Shown: in pieces, positions 19,667 through 28,154 of the stretch
Layout of the letters: the number at the start of each line of letters is the position of its first letter
How positions within the stretch are numbered: position 1 is the first letter of the stretch
Assembly: GCF_011078175.1 (NCBI RefSeq)
Contig: NZ_JAALCJ010000008.1
Coordinates: 124,001 to 188,000 of the forward strand
DNA length: 64,000 nt
DNA from: Enterobacter cloacae
Lineage (GTDB): Bacteria > Pseudomonadota > Gammaproteobacteria > Enterobacterales > Enterobacteriaceae
Direction of reading: 5' to 3'
Translations under genes and position numbers: made by a program
The notes under the pieces: model-generated
Told to the model about the DNA's origin: nothing
Seen by the model: the letters and a program-made list of their open reading frames with translations, nothing else
Databases searched by the model: none

Positions 19667-19690
19667 ATCTTTCGTTTTGTTTCATTTGAT
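19667..19690. promoter_or_regulatory. AgaR operator near kbaZ start
   Basis: ATCTTTCGTTTTGTTTCATT on the + strand matches the AgaR consensus and lies immediately upstream of kbaZ. Confidence 0.82.
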
Positions 19691-19709
19691 ACTGCATTAT
19701 GGCGAGGTA

Positions 19710-19732
19710 AAAATAAAACGAAAGATAATGGT
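19710..19732. promoter_or_regulatory. AgaR operator, second site in the kbaZ/agaR region
   Basis: AAAATAAAACGAAAGATAAT is the inverse-orientation form of the same consensus (minus: ATTATCTTTCGTTTTATTTT). Confidence 0.78.
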
Positions 19733-19747
19733 TTTCCGATCTGTTTC

Positions 19748-19775
19748 ACAAAAGAAACATAATGAAAGGTTTCAG
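19748..19775. promoter_or_regulatory. AgaR-like site, third copy
   Basis: The minus strand reads CCTTTCATTATGTTTCTTTTG, a weaker match to the AgaR pattern. Confidence 0.55.
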
Positions 19776-19843
19776 CGACAGTTAAGCTTGCGTCTGCCCA
19801 CCATACAGGGCTTGCATTCCCTCAAAAGAAAGGCGTTAATAAG

Positions 19844-19867
19844 CAAAACGAAATGAAACGAAAGTGT
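19844..19867. promoter_or_regulatory. AgaR operator before agaR
   Basis: The minus strand reads CACTTTCGTTTCATTTCGTT, a strong match only 20 bases before the agaR start, consistent with autorepression. Confidence 0.82.
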
Positions 19868-19885
19868 ATTCACTAAGGAGCTCGT

Positions 19886-20689
19886 ATGAGCAGCACCGAT
19901 TCATCCGCAGAGAAGCGCATCACCGGCACCAGTGAAAGGCGAGAGCAGATCATTCAGCGGTTGCGGGCGCAGGGAAGCGTGCAGGTTAACGATCTTTCTC
20001 TTTTATACGGCGTGTCGACGGTGACGATCCGTAACGATCTGGCCTTTCTGGAAAAGCAGGGGATTGCCGTTCGCGCTTACGGCGGCGCGCTGATTTGCGA
20101 AGGCAATGCCCCCGGCGTGGAGCCGTCCGTTGAGGACAAAAGTTCCCTTAATACGGCAGTGAAGCGCAGCATCGCGCAGGCGGCGGCTGAACTGGTCAAG
20201 CCGGGTCACCGCATTATTCTGGACTCCGGCACCACGACCTTTGAAATTGCCCGCATGCTGCGCCAGCATACCGATGTCATTGCCATGACCAACGGGATGA
20301 ACGTGGCAAACGCGCTGCTGGAAGCGGAGGGCGTAGAGCTGCTGATGACCGGCGGGCACTTGCGCCGTCAGTCGCAGTCCTTCTACGGCGACCAGGCGGA
20401 GCAGTCCTTACAGAATTACCATTTTGACCTGCTGTTCCTGGGCGTCGATGCCATCGATCTCGACCGGGGGGTGAGTACGCACAACGAGGATGAAGCCCGT
20501 CTGAACCGGAAAATGTGCGAGGTGGCGGAGCGCATTATCGTTGTGACCGACTCCAGCAAGTTTAACCGCTCAAGCCTGCATAAAATCATTGATACTCAGC
20601 GGATCGACATGATTATCGTTGATGAAGGTATTCCGGCGGAGAGCCTTGAAGGATTACGCAAAAGCGGGATCGATGTGGTGCTGGTCTAA
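19886..20689 (+). CDS. agaR: AgaR, DeoR-family repressor of the aga genes
   Basis: A 267-residue DeoR-type repressor (E. coli 269). The N-terminal winged helix-turn-helix (about 17-70) contains RREQIIQRL and [17 protein letters not shown]. The C-terminal sugar-phosphate sensor domain carries [12 protein letters not shown] and [11 protein letters not shown]. Its operators are seen upstream of kbaZ, agaS and itself. The start has an AAGGAG site 6 bases upstream. Divergent from kbaZ. Confidence 0.95.
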   Translation: MSSTDSSAEKRITGTSERREQIIQRLRAQGSVQVNDLSLLYGVSTVTIRNDLAFLEKQGIAVRAYGGALICEGNAPGVEPSVEDKSSLNTAVKRSIAQAAAELVKPGHRIILDSGTTTFEIARMLRQHTDVIAMTNGMNVANALLEAEGVELLMTGGHLRRQSQSFYGDQAEQSLQNYHFDLLFLGVDAIDLDRGVSTHNEDEARLNRKMCEVAERIIVVTDSSKFNRSSLHKIIDTQRIDMIIVDEGIPAESLEGLRKSGIDVVLV

Positions 20690-20696
20690 AGGGGCT

Positions 20697-20741
20697 TTTC
20701 CCCTCTCCCTAACCCTCTCCCCATAGGGAGAGGGTTCCCCA
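20697..20741. repeat. Palindromic repeat, CCCTCTCCC/GGGAGAGGG family (copy 1)
   Basis: CCCTCTCCCTAACCCTCTCC then a short loop and GGGAGAGGG, immediately behind agaR. Confidence 0.85.
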
Positions 20742-20767
20742 GTAATTTGAAAGCAAAAGCGATAACG

Positions 20768-21080
20768 TTGCCTCAGAATAACTGAGGGCTTTCAGCGATG
20801 CCTCGGTCCGGCTGTAAATCGCTGAGGCGTTTGCCTTCCGGCCGGGGCGAGGCGCAGGGATGCGCCGAGAGGGCGGGCTTTACAGGGATGTTACCTCCGC
20901 CCGTCCCCGATAAGCCGGAAGGAATAAGCCGAAGGCACCGCGAAGCGGCGATTTTCCGCCGGAAGCCCGGGTCGCCAGGGTGGTGGCGACTGAGCCACCC
21001 TGGCACGTTCACCGGTCATGTCGTGACAGAGTAGCAAGGAACATAAAGTGAACGGAATGACCACCAGAGCCGTATGTTCC
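20768..21080. other. Structured intergenic element of unknown nature
   Basis: Nested inverted repeats run through the element. CCTCAG/CTGAGG (20771-20787), CAGCGAT/ATCGCTG (20793-20824). CCTTCCGGC (20834-20842) pairs with GCCGGAAGG (20914-20922), with CGGGG/CCCCG inside. That stem encloses GGCGCA/TGCGCC (20851-20866) and GGGCGG/CCGCCC (20871-20902). Further on are GCCAGGGTGG/CCACCCTGGC (20974-21004), which excludes an alternative GTCGCCA/TGGCGAC stem, and GGAACATA/TATGTTCC (21038-21080). This looks like a structured RNA or a mobile palindromic element. I do not recognise the family. Confidence 0.55.
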
Positions 21081-21117
21081 CCCTCACCCCAGCCCTCTCC
21101 CTCAAGGGAGAGGGGGC
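21078..21117. repeat. Palindromic repeat, CCCTCTCCC family (copy 2)
   Basis: CCCTCACCCCAGCCCTCTCC followed by TCAA and GGGAGAGGGGG. Confidence 0.85.
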
Positions 21118-21139
21118 CGTCTGTGCAGGCATTATTTTG

Positions 21140-21232
21140 TGGGGAACCCTCAGCTCCATAGGGGAGAGGGGACTGCCCGGTGCGTTTTTTTTACCCTCTC
21201 CCCTATGGGGAGAGGGCAGGGTGAGGGGCCAT
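21140..21232. repeat. Two palindromic repeats, CCCTCTCCC family (copies 3 and 4)
   Basis: A diverged copy (GGGGAACCCTCAGCTCC ... GGGGAGAGGG, 21141-21171) is followed after a T-rich spacer by a complete copy in opposite orientation (CCCTCTCCCC ... GGGGAGAGGGCAGGGTGAGG, 21194-21227). The latter ends at the garD stop codon and may act in 3'-end formation of garD mRNA. Confidence 0.8.
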
Positions 21233-22803
21233 CACGTCACCGGCGCCGGGTTAAACACCGCCAGCGAGTTATGCAATCCCCATTGATCGGAGAAGGTTTT
21301 CTTCCGTCCGCTTGCCACATCCAGAATGAAGTGGAATAGCTTCCAGCCCACCTCTTCAATACTCTCTTCCCCGGTGGCGATGGTGCCCGCGTTAATATCC
21401 ATTAAGTCATACCAGCGGTTTGCCAGCTCGGTGCGGGTCGCCATTTTGATCACCGGTACCGCCATCAGGCCGTACGGCGTGCCGCGCCCGGTGGTAAAGA
21501 CCTGTACCGTTATACCGGACGCCACCTGCTGGGTGCCGCACACGAAATCGCTGGCAGGCGTTGCCGCGTATATCAGGCCGCGTTTGGTTGGTCGCTGGCC
21601 AGGCGAGAGCACTTCCACAATCGCGCTCTGGCCGGATTTGGCAATCGACCCGAGGGCTTTTTCCACCACGTTCGCCAGGCCGCCTTTCTTGTTACCCGGA
21701 GACGGGTTGGCGCTGCGGTCGGTTTTGCCCATGTCGAGATAATTATCGTACCAGGCCATCTCCTCCAGCAGGCGTTTGCCCACCTCTTCGTTGACGGCGC
21801 GCGGCGTGAGCAGGTGGATAGCATCACGCACTTCGGTGACTTCGGAGAACATCACCGTGGCGCCGCAGCGCACGAACAGATCGGAGGCATAACCCACCGC
21901 CGGGTTAGCGGTGACGCCGGAAAACGCATCGCTGCCGCCACACTGTGTCCCAACGACCAGTTCAGAGGCCGGGCAGGTTTCACGCTGACGTTTGTTCAGC
22001 TTCTCCAGATGGCGCTCTGCTACCTGTAAAATGTCGTCGACCATCGATCTGAAGCCGACATGGTGTTCATCCTGAAGTCGCACAATACTGGCATCGTCAA
22101 CCGGAATGGCTTTCACATCCTCAGTACCCTGCAACAGGCGTTCAGGCTGCAACTTTTCACAGCCGAGGCCAATCACCATTACCTCACCGCCAAAGTTTGG
22201 GTTAAGGGCGATATTGTGAATCGTGCGGATCGGCACGACCGCTGCGGGCGCGTTGATCGCCACGCCGCAGCCGTACAGGTGGTTAAGACCCACCACGCCG
22301 TCAACGTTGGGATATTTCGGCAGCAGATCGCGCTCAATGATTTTCACCACGTAATCCACGACGCCCGCCACGCAATGCACGCTGGTGGTGATGCCAAGCA
22401 GGTTTTTGGTTCCCACGCTACCGTCCGCGTTGCGGTAGCCTTCGAAGGTATAACCCTCCAGCGGAGGCAACGGCTCAGGGACGCGGGTGGCCAGCGGCAA
22501 CGTCTCCAGCGGCGGGGCGGTGGGCAGCTCAACCAGCGACTCTTCAATCCAGCTACCCTGCGGGATAGCGCGCACCGCATAGCCGATGACTTCGCCGTAG
22601 CGCACGATTTCGCCGTGCGCCGGGATGTCGACCAGTGCGACTTTATGCCCCTGCGGAACGTGCTCAATCAGCTCCAGGCCATCCGGAAAGCGGGTACCAG
22701 CTTTTAAGCCATTGTCGTTGACAATAATCGCCACGTTATCGGTATCGTGCACTTTTATATAGAACGCCGTCGGCGACGCCTGTCGAATTTCAATATCGGC
22801 CAT
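21232..22803 (-). CDS. garD: GarD, galactarate dehydratase
   Basis: A 523-residue enzyme of the UxaA/GarD family that dehydrates galactarate to 5-dehydro-4-deoxy-D-glucarate; E. coli GarD has 523 residues. The N-terminal SAF-like domain (about 1-100) is followed by the catalytic domain with [39 protein letters not shown] and [10 protein letters not shown], which hold the metal-binding cysteines and histidines. Divergent from garLRK across a 365-base control region. Confidence 0.96.
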   Translation of the reverse strand: MADIEIRQASPTAFYIKVHDTDNVAIIVNDNGLKAGTRFPDGLELIEHVPQGHKVALVDIPAHGEIVRYGEVIGYAVRAIPQGSWIEESLVELPTAPPLETLPLATRVPEPLPPLEGYTFEGYRNADGSVGTKNLLGITTSVHCVAGVVDYVVKIIERDLLPKYPNVDGVVGLNHLYGCGVAINAPAAVVPIRTIHNIALNPNFGGEVMVIGLGCEKLQPERLLQGTEDVKAIPVDDASIVRLQDEHHVGFRSMVDDILQVAERHLEKLNKRQRETCPASELVVGTQCGGSDAFSGVTANPAVGYASDLFVRCGATVMFSEVTEVRDAIHLLTPRAVNEEVGKRLLEEMAWYDNYLDMGKTDRSANPSPGNKKGGLANVVEKALGSIAKSGQSAIVEVLSPGQRPTKRGLIYAATPASDFVCGTQQVASGITVQVFTTGRGTPYGLMAVPVIKMATRTELANRWYDLMDINAGTIATGEESIEEVGWKLFHFILDVASGRKKTFSDQWGLHNSLAVFNPAPVT

Positions 22804-23168
22804 TGTTCACTCTTCTCCAGCAAAATATCTGATACTAAATATAGCCAGATGGTTAATTGTTTCTTGTTGAAGAAATAAAGAATGTCAGGTGAGGAAAGGT
22901 GAGAATGTGATCGCGATCGCGCCCGAACCACTAATCGTTGATTCTGTGCATCAGCGCCCACTGTATTGGGCATATGCTCAAAATAGCGTTCAACTCCTGA
23001 CGGATAATTGAGCATTGAAACAATGTACTGCCGTGTGGTGACGATTATACTGAATGACGATTTTATAACGCCAAAATTCAGGCAGGAAAATAAATATAAC
23101 CCTGACGTTGAGTTGGAATAAATAAAAAAATCCTGTCTAAAACTGCGGAATTAAAAAAGGTATAAGTA
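22804..23168. promoter_or_regulatory. garD/garL divergent control region
   Basis: This 365-base region holds promoters for both gar units. A CRP-like site AATGTGATCGCGATCGC is at 22904-22920. An inverted pair ATGCTCAA (22974-22981) and TTGAGCAT (23008-23015) could be an activator site (CdaR regulates gar genes in E. coli), and a TATACT -10-like hexamer lies at 23046-23051. I find no garP reading frame here. Site assignments are inference. Confidence 0.5.
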
Positions 23169-23939
23169 ATGAGTAACGACATCTTCCCGAATAAATTTAA
23201 AGCGGCCCTTGCGGCGCATCAGATTCAGATTGGCTGCTGGTCTGCGCTGGCCAACCCCATTAGCACCGAAGTGCTGGGCCTGGCCGGGTTCGACTGGCTG
23301 GTGCTGGACGGCGAACATGCGCCAAACGATATCAGTACGTTTATTCCGCAGCTGATGGCGCTGAAAGGCAGCCACAGCGCGCCGGTGGTGCGTGTGCCCA
23401 CCAACGAGCCGGTGATCGTTAAGCGTCTGCTGGATATCGGCTTCTATAACTTCCTGATCCCGTTTGTTGAAACGGAAGAAGAAGCGGTGTTGGCCGTGGC
23501 GGCGACCCGCTATCCGCCGGAAGGGATCCGCGGCGTGTCCGTCTCGCACCGCGCCAACATGTTTGGCACCGTGCCGGACTATTTCGCCCAGTCCAACAAG
23601 AACATCACCATTCTGGTTCAGATCGAGAGCCAGCAGGGGGTCGATAACGTCGACGCCATTGCCGCGACGGAGGGGGTAGACGGCATTTTCGTCGGCCCGA
23701 GCGATCTGGCGGCCGCTTTTGGTCATCTGGGCAATGCCAGCCACCCGGACGTGCAGCGCGCCATTCAGCACATTTTTGCCCGTGCCAAAGCGCACGGTAA
23801 ACCGTGCGGCATTCTGGCGCCAGTGGAAGCCGATGCCCGCCGCTACCTGGAGTGGGGCGCAACGTTTGTTGCCGTCGGCAGCGACCTCGGCGTATTCCGC
23901 GCCGCCACGCAGAAATTAGCGGACGCTTTTAAAAAATAA
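23169..23939 (+). CDS. garL: GarL, 5-keto-4-deoxy-D-glucarate aldolase
   Basis: A 256-residue class II aldolase of the HpcH/HpaI family (E. coli 256). It cleaves 5-keto-4-deoxy-D-glucarate to pyruvate and tartronate semialdehyde. Signature segments are [12 protein letters not shown] (residues 43-54), [23 protein letters not shown] and [12 protein letters not shown]. First gene of garLRK here; the transporter gene garP that precedes it in E. coli is absent. Confidence 0.96.
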   Translation: MSNDIFPNKFKAALAAHQIQIGCWSALANPISTEVLGLAGFDWLVLDGEHAPNDISTFIPQLMALKGSHSAPVVRVPTNEPVIVKRLLDIGFYNFLIPFVETEEEAVLAVAATRYPPEGIRGVSVSHRANMFGTVPDYFAQSNKNITILVQIESQQGVDNVDAIAATEGVDGIFVGPSDLAAAFGHLGNASHPDVQRAIQHIFARAKAHGKPCGILAPVEADARRYLEWGATFVAVGSDLGVFRAATQKLADAFKK

Positions 23940-23960
23940 CCATCATTGAGGAAACAGATT

Positions 23961-24851
23961 ATGACGCTGAAAGTGGGTTTTATTGGCCTGGGTATCATGG
24001 GCAAACCAATGAGCAAAAACCTCATCAAAGCAGGTTACTCACTGGTGGTTTTAGATCGTAATTCAGACGCGGTGGCAGAGGTGATTGCGGCTGGCGCAGA
24101 AACGGCGACAACCGCAAAAGCGATTGCCGAGCAGTGTGACGTCATTATCACCATGCTGCCAAACTCCCCGCACGTGAAAGAGGTGGCGCTGGGTGAGAAC
24201 GGCATTATCGACGGCGCGAAGCCGGGCCTTGTGGTGATCGACATGAGTTCTATCGCACCGCTGGCAAGCCGCGAAATCAGCGAGGCGCTGAAAGCGAAAG
24301 GCGTGGAGATGCTGGATGCGCCGGTCAGCGGCGGCGAGCCGAAAGCCATCGACGGTACCCTGTCGGTAATGGTCGGCGGCGATAAGGCCGTCTTCGACAA
24401 ATACTACGACCTGATGAAAGCCATGGCCGGCTCCGTGGTGCACGCCGGTGAAATTGGCGCAGGCAACGTCACCAAGCTGGCAAACCAGGTCATCGTGGCG
24501 CTGAATATTGCGGCCATGTCCGAAGCGCTGACGCTGGCCACCAAAGCGGGCGTTAATCCGGATCTGGTCTATCAGGCCATTCGCGGAGGTCTGGCGGGCA
24601 GCACCGTGCTGGATGCCAAGGCGCCGATGGTGATGGATCGTAACTTCAAGCCGGGCTTCCGCATTGACCTGCACATTAAGGATCTGGCGAATGCGCTGGA
24701 TACCTCCCACGGCGTGGGGGCGCAGCTGCCGCTGACTGCCGCCGTCATGGAGATGATGCAGGCGCTGCGTGCGGACGGTCTGGGCACCGCCGATCACAGC
24801 GCGTTAGCGTGCTATTACGAAAAACTGGCGAAGGTTGAAATTGCTCGCTAA
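23961..24851 (+). CDS. garR: GarR, tartronate semialdehyde reductase
   Basis: A 296-residue beta-hydroxyacid dehydrogenase that reduces tartronate semialdehyde to D-glycerate with NAD(P)H. VGFIGLGIMGKPMSKNL at the N-terminus is the dinucleotide site, DAPVSGGEPKAIDGTL the substrate-binding segment and NVTKLANQ carries the catalytic lysine. I use the ATG at 23961 (GAGGAA eight bases before) rather than an in-frame ATG at 23946. It lies 21 bases behind garL. Confidence 0.96.
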   Translation: MTLKVGFIGLGIMGKPMSKNLIKAGYSLVVLDRNSDAVAEVIAAGAETATTAKAIAEQCDVIITMLPNSPHVKEVALGENGIIDGAKPGLVVIDMSSIAPLASREISEALKAKGVEMLDAPVSGGEPKAIDGTLSVMVGGDKAVFDKYYDLMKAMAGSVVHAGEIGAGNVTKLANQVIVALNIAAMSEALTLATKAGVNPDLVYQAIRGGLAGSTVLDAKAPMVMDRNFKPGFRIDLHIKDLANALDTSHGVGAQLPLTAAVMEMMQALRADGLGTADHSALACYYEKLAKVEIAR

Positions 24852-24859
24852 TGACGTCC

Positions 24860-24893
24860 TGCCCGGTGGCGTTACGCTTACCGGGCCTACGGC
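24860..24893. repeat. REP-type palindrome between garR and garK
   Basis: GCCCGGTGGCGTTACGC then TTACCGGGCCTAC. It is inside the transcription unit and may modulate the garR/garK mRNA ratio. Confidence 0.8.
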
Positions 24894-24907
24894 TCAGGCA
24901 TACAACT

Positions 24908-26053
24908 ATGAAAATCGTAATCGCGCCAGACTCTTATAAAGAAAGCCTGTCTGCCACTGAGGTGGCGCAGGCGATAGAAAAAGGATTTCGGGAAATTTTC
25001 CCCGACGCTCGTTACGTATCTGTTCCCGTTGCTGACGGCGGAGAAGGTACGGTTGAAGCGATGATCGCCGCGACGCAGGGCGCCTGGCAGCAGGCTGTCG
25101 TCACCGGCCCGTTAGGGGAAAAGGTGAAGGCCAGCTGGGGGATCTCGGGCGACGGTACCACCGCGTTTATCGAGATGGCCGCCGCCAGCGGTCTGGCGCT
25201 CGTTCCTCCCGCGCAGCGTAACCCGCTGGTCACGACGTCGCGCGGGACGGGGGAGCTGATCCTCCGCGCGCTGGATAAAGGCGCGCGCAACATCATTATC
25301 GGTATCGGCGGGAGCGCAACCAACGATGGGGGCGCGGGCATGATGCAGGCGCTGGGCGCGAATTTTACGGATGCGAACGGAACGGAAATCGGCTACGGCG
25401 GCGGCAGCCTGATGGCGCTTAACCATATTGATATTTCGGATCTCGATCCGCGTCTTCAGGGGTGCACAATCCGCGTTGCTTGTGACGTGACGAATCCGCT
25501 TATCGGTGAAAGCGGCGCGTCGCGTATCTTTGGTCCGCAAAAAGGGGCGACGGAGGCGATGATCCTCGAACTCGACGCCAATCTTAGTCACTATGCCGAC
25601 GTGATCAAAAAATCGCTGCGCATTGACGTCAGCCTGGTGCCGGGGGCAGGTGCCGCAGGCGGCATGGGCGCGGCGCTGATGGCCTTTCTGGGCGCAGAGC
25701 TGAAAAGCGGCGTTGATATTGTCACCCAGGCGCTGAATCTTGAGGAACATATTCACGACTGCACCTGGGTGCTGACGGGGGAAGGGCGCATCGACAGCCA
25801 GAGCATTAATGGCAAAGTACCCGTCGGCGTGGCGAGCGTCGCCAAAAAATACCATAAGCCAGTGATCGGGATTGCCGGAAGTCTGACGCAGGATGTGGGT
25901 GTGGTGCATCAGTACGGCATCGACGCGGTGTTCAGCGTACTGACCAGCATCGGTTCACTGGAAGAGGCGTTCCAGGGAGCGTACGACAACATTTACCGCG
26001 CCTCGCGGAATATCGCGGCCACATTGCAGGTAGGCATGCGTAGCCAGGGGTGA
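24908..26053 (+). CDS. garK: GarK, glycerate 2-kinase
   Basis: A 381-residue glycerate kinase (GK1 family, E. coli 381) that makes 2-phosphoglycerate from D-glycerate. The start MKIVIAPDSYKESLSA and the motifs GIGGSATNDGGAGMMQALGA and TGEGRIDSQS are diagnostic. The in-frame start at 24851 would run through the REP palindrome and is rejected. Its stop codon overlaps the -35 element of the rnpB promoter. Confidence 0.95.
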   Translation: MKIVIAPDSYKESLSATEVAQAIEKGFREIFPDARYVSVPVADGGEGTVEAMIAATQGAWQQAVVTGPLGEKVKASWGISGDGTTAFIEMAAASGLALVPPAQRNPLVTTSRGTGELILRALDKGARNIIIGIGGSATNDGGAGMMQALGANFTDANGTEIGYGGGSLMALNHIDISDLDPRLQGCTIRVACDVTNPLIGESGASRIFGPQKGATEAMILELDANLSHYADVIKKSLRIDVSLVPGAGAAGGMGAALMAFLGAELKSGVDIVTQALNLEEHIHDCTWVLTGEGRIDSQSINGKVPVGVASVAKKYHKPVIGIAGSLTQDVGVVHQYGIDAVFSVLTSIGSLEEAFQGAYDNIYRASRNIAATLQVGMRSQG

Positions 26054-26078
26054 CAGCGGCGCGCAAACCCTCTATACT
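26050..26078 (+). promoter_or_regulatory. rnpB promoter
   Basis: GTGACA (26050-26055), a 17-base spacer and TATACT (26073-26078), 7 bases before the RNA start at 26086. A GC-rich discriminator follows, as in growth-rate-regulated stable RNA promoters. Confidence 0.8.
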
Positions 26079-26085
26079 GCGCGCC

Positions 26086-26462
<377 letters not shown>

Positions 26463-26469
26463 TCTTACG

Positions 26470-26497
26470 AAACCCCGCTTCGGCGGGGTTTTTGCTT
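26470..26497 (+). terminator. rnpB terminator
   Basis: AACCCCG-CTTCGG-CGGGGTT followed by TTTGCTTT, a strong intrinsic terminator with a tetraloop-type closing. Confidence 0.92.
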
Positions 26498-27137
26498 TCT
26501 GAAGGTTGCTGAAGAGTGGGTGAGTGTAGCGCTAAACGACATCAATTCTTAATTTTGCGACGCTAAGCACATTTCACTATTCGCTCCGCCCGTCATTCCT
26601 CTCATCTGCTGCACATGATCGTAATCACAAAATTTAACGCTATAAAATGAGAAAAATTTAGTGTTGATTTGATGTTGCACTTGTTGGCTTTATGATACGA
26701 AATGTTTTGTATTTGATAAGCGAATATTGAAATTAAAAACATTCTTCTGGTGAATGTGTGATATATCCCTCTCTTTAACCGGAAACCGAATAAATATTCC
26801 TGATGCAGTTGATAAACTACAAAAATATTTTAAAAGAATAATGGTGTTTTATTAACCTTTAATTGCCTGAAAGATAGCCTTTATTAATATTTATAAGGCG
26901 AAAAAATCCACACAGGTTATTGCCATAAAATAAATTTATTACCTCATTTTTTATTGATCAATATCAGCGTAATTGCGTATTTTTATTGTAGTAACTTATT
27001 GATTAATAAAGAGATAAATCGTAATTGGCTGCGTTTGAAAACTGGGTATTCTGGCAAATTGTGAGTAACAGCACATACCCCTGTAAGTAATATTGGGTAG
27101 AATCCGCTGCGTCATAGGGATATAAGCGCAGAATATT
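26498..27137. other. AT-rich gene-free region before tdcA
   Basis: About 640 bases, markedly AT-rich compared with the flanking genes, without a recognisable gene. In E. coli the regulator tdcR lies near here, but I find no supportable counterpart. The composition suggests H-NS and IHF binding and DNA bending at the tdc promoter, which is known for E. coli tdc. The only clear site is the CRP box at 27059-27078. Confidence 0.6.
27059..27078 (+). promoter_or_regulatory. CRP site of the tdc promoter
   Basis: TTGTGAGTAACAGCACATAC matches TGTGA-N6-TCACA closely and corresponds to the known CRP site of the E. coli tdc promoter, about 70 bases before tdcA. Confidence 0.82.
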
Positions 27138-28058
27138 ATGAATACTATTATTCTACCGAAAACACAGCACCTCGTGGTATTTCAGGAAGTCATCAAAAGT
27201 GGCTCCATAGGTTCTGCTGCAAGACAACTGGGATTGACGCAACCCGCCGTCAGCAAAATCATCAGCGACATCGAATCCTACTTTGGGGTGGAAGTGATGG
27301 TGCGTAAAAACACCGGCGTAAAACTTACTGCCGCCGGTCAGGTGCTGCTGTCCTACGCTGAGTCGATCACCCGCGAAATGAAAAACATGGTGAGCGAGAT
27401 CAACAGCCTCAGTTTCAGTACCGTCATGGACGTCTCCTTCGGCTATCCGTCGCTGATTGGCTTCACCTTCCTGTCCGGGATGATCAAAAAATTCAAGGAA
27501 GTGTTCCCGAAGGCGCGCGTCTCCATGTATGAAGCGCAGCTCTCTTCATTCCTGCCCGCCATTCGCGATGGCCGACTGGATTTCGCCATCGGCACGCTGA
27601 GCGACGGGATGCAGCTTCAGGATCTTCACGTTGAGCCACTGTTTGAATCCGAGTTTGTGCTGGTGGCGAGTAAATCACGAACGTGCACCGGCCCGACCAG
27701 ACTGGCATCGCTCACGCACGAGCAGTGGGTGATGCCGCAAACCGATATGGGCTACTACAACGAACTCCTGACCACCCTGAAAGACAACCACATCAGCATT
27801 GAAAACATCGTCCAGACCGATTCCGTCGTCACCATCTATAACCTTGTCCTCAATGCCGATTACCTGACGGTGATCCCCCGTGACATGATTGCGCCCTTCG
27901 GCTCGGACCAGTTTATTGTCCTGCCGGTGGAAGATGAATTACCCGTGGCGCGTTATGCCGCCGTATGGTCAAAAAATTACAGTATTAAAAAATCGGCGTC
28001 AGTATTAGTTGAACTGGCAAAACAATATTCGTCGATGAATACCGAAAAACGACGATAG
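27138..28058 (+). CDS. tdcA: TdcA, LysR-family activator of the tdc operon
   Basis: A 306-residue LysR regulator with an N-terminal helix-turn-helix (SIGSAARQLGLTQPAVSKII, about residues 22-41) and a C-terminal co-inducer domain (about 95-300). It activates tdcABCDE under anaerobic, amino-acid-rich conditions. It closely follows E. coli TdcA (312), with a divergent C-terminal tail. First gene of the operon; a gap of 96 bases separates it from tdcB. Confidence 0.94.
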   Translation: MNTIILPKTQHLVVFQEVIKSGSIGSAARQLGLTQPAVSKIISDIESYFGVEVMVRKNTGVKLTAAGQVLLSYAESITREMKNMVSEINSLSFSTVMDVSFGYPSLIGFTFLSGMIKKFKEVFPKARVSMYEAQLSSFLPAIRDGRLDFAIGTLSDGMQLQDLHVEPLFESEFVLVASKSRTCTGPTRLASLTHEQWVMPQTDMGYYNELLTTLKDNHISIENIVQTDSVVTIYNLVLNADYLTVIPRDMIAPFGSDQFIVLPVEDELPVARYAAVWSKNYSIKKSASVLVELAKQYSSMNTEKRR

Positions 28059-28154
28059 AAATAATGATGATTTAAAACACCCGGAGCGACGCTTTTTAAC
28101 GCTCTGATACCCTGACTTTGCCTGAAAAGAATGAATTATTATAACGAGGATATT

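Larger units (their letters stand above)
20690..21231. other. Gene-free interval agaR-garD with a structured element
   Basis: This 542-base interval holds no convincing gene. It contains four CCCTCTCCC-type repeats (20697-20741, 21078-21117, 21140-21180, 21191-21232). Between them lies a strongly self-complementary GC-rich element (about 20768-21080). K-12 has the prlF-yhaV toxin-antitoxin genes at the equivalent junction; I see no trace of them. Short open frames on both strands of the element look like chance products of its base composition. Confidence 0.7.

Noticed and set aside
20773..21034. Two short open frames (79 and 78 codons) on opposite strands inside the structured element
   Set aside because: Both are Arg/Pro/Gly-rich, coincide with inverted repeats and lack family features or ribosome-binding sites. 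I treat the region as structured DNA/RNA instead.
21060..21080. GAGCCGTATG resembles the start of group II intron domain V
   Set aside because: No matching 3' strand (GTACGGTTC type), no reverse transcriptase gene and no other intron domains nearby; likely coincidence.
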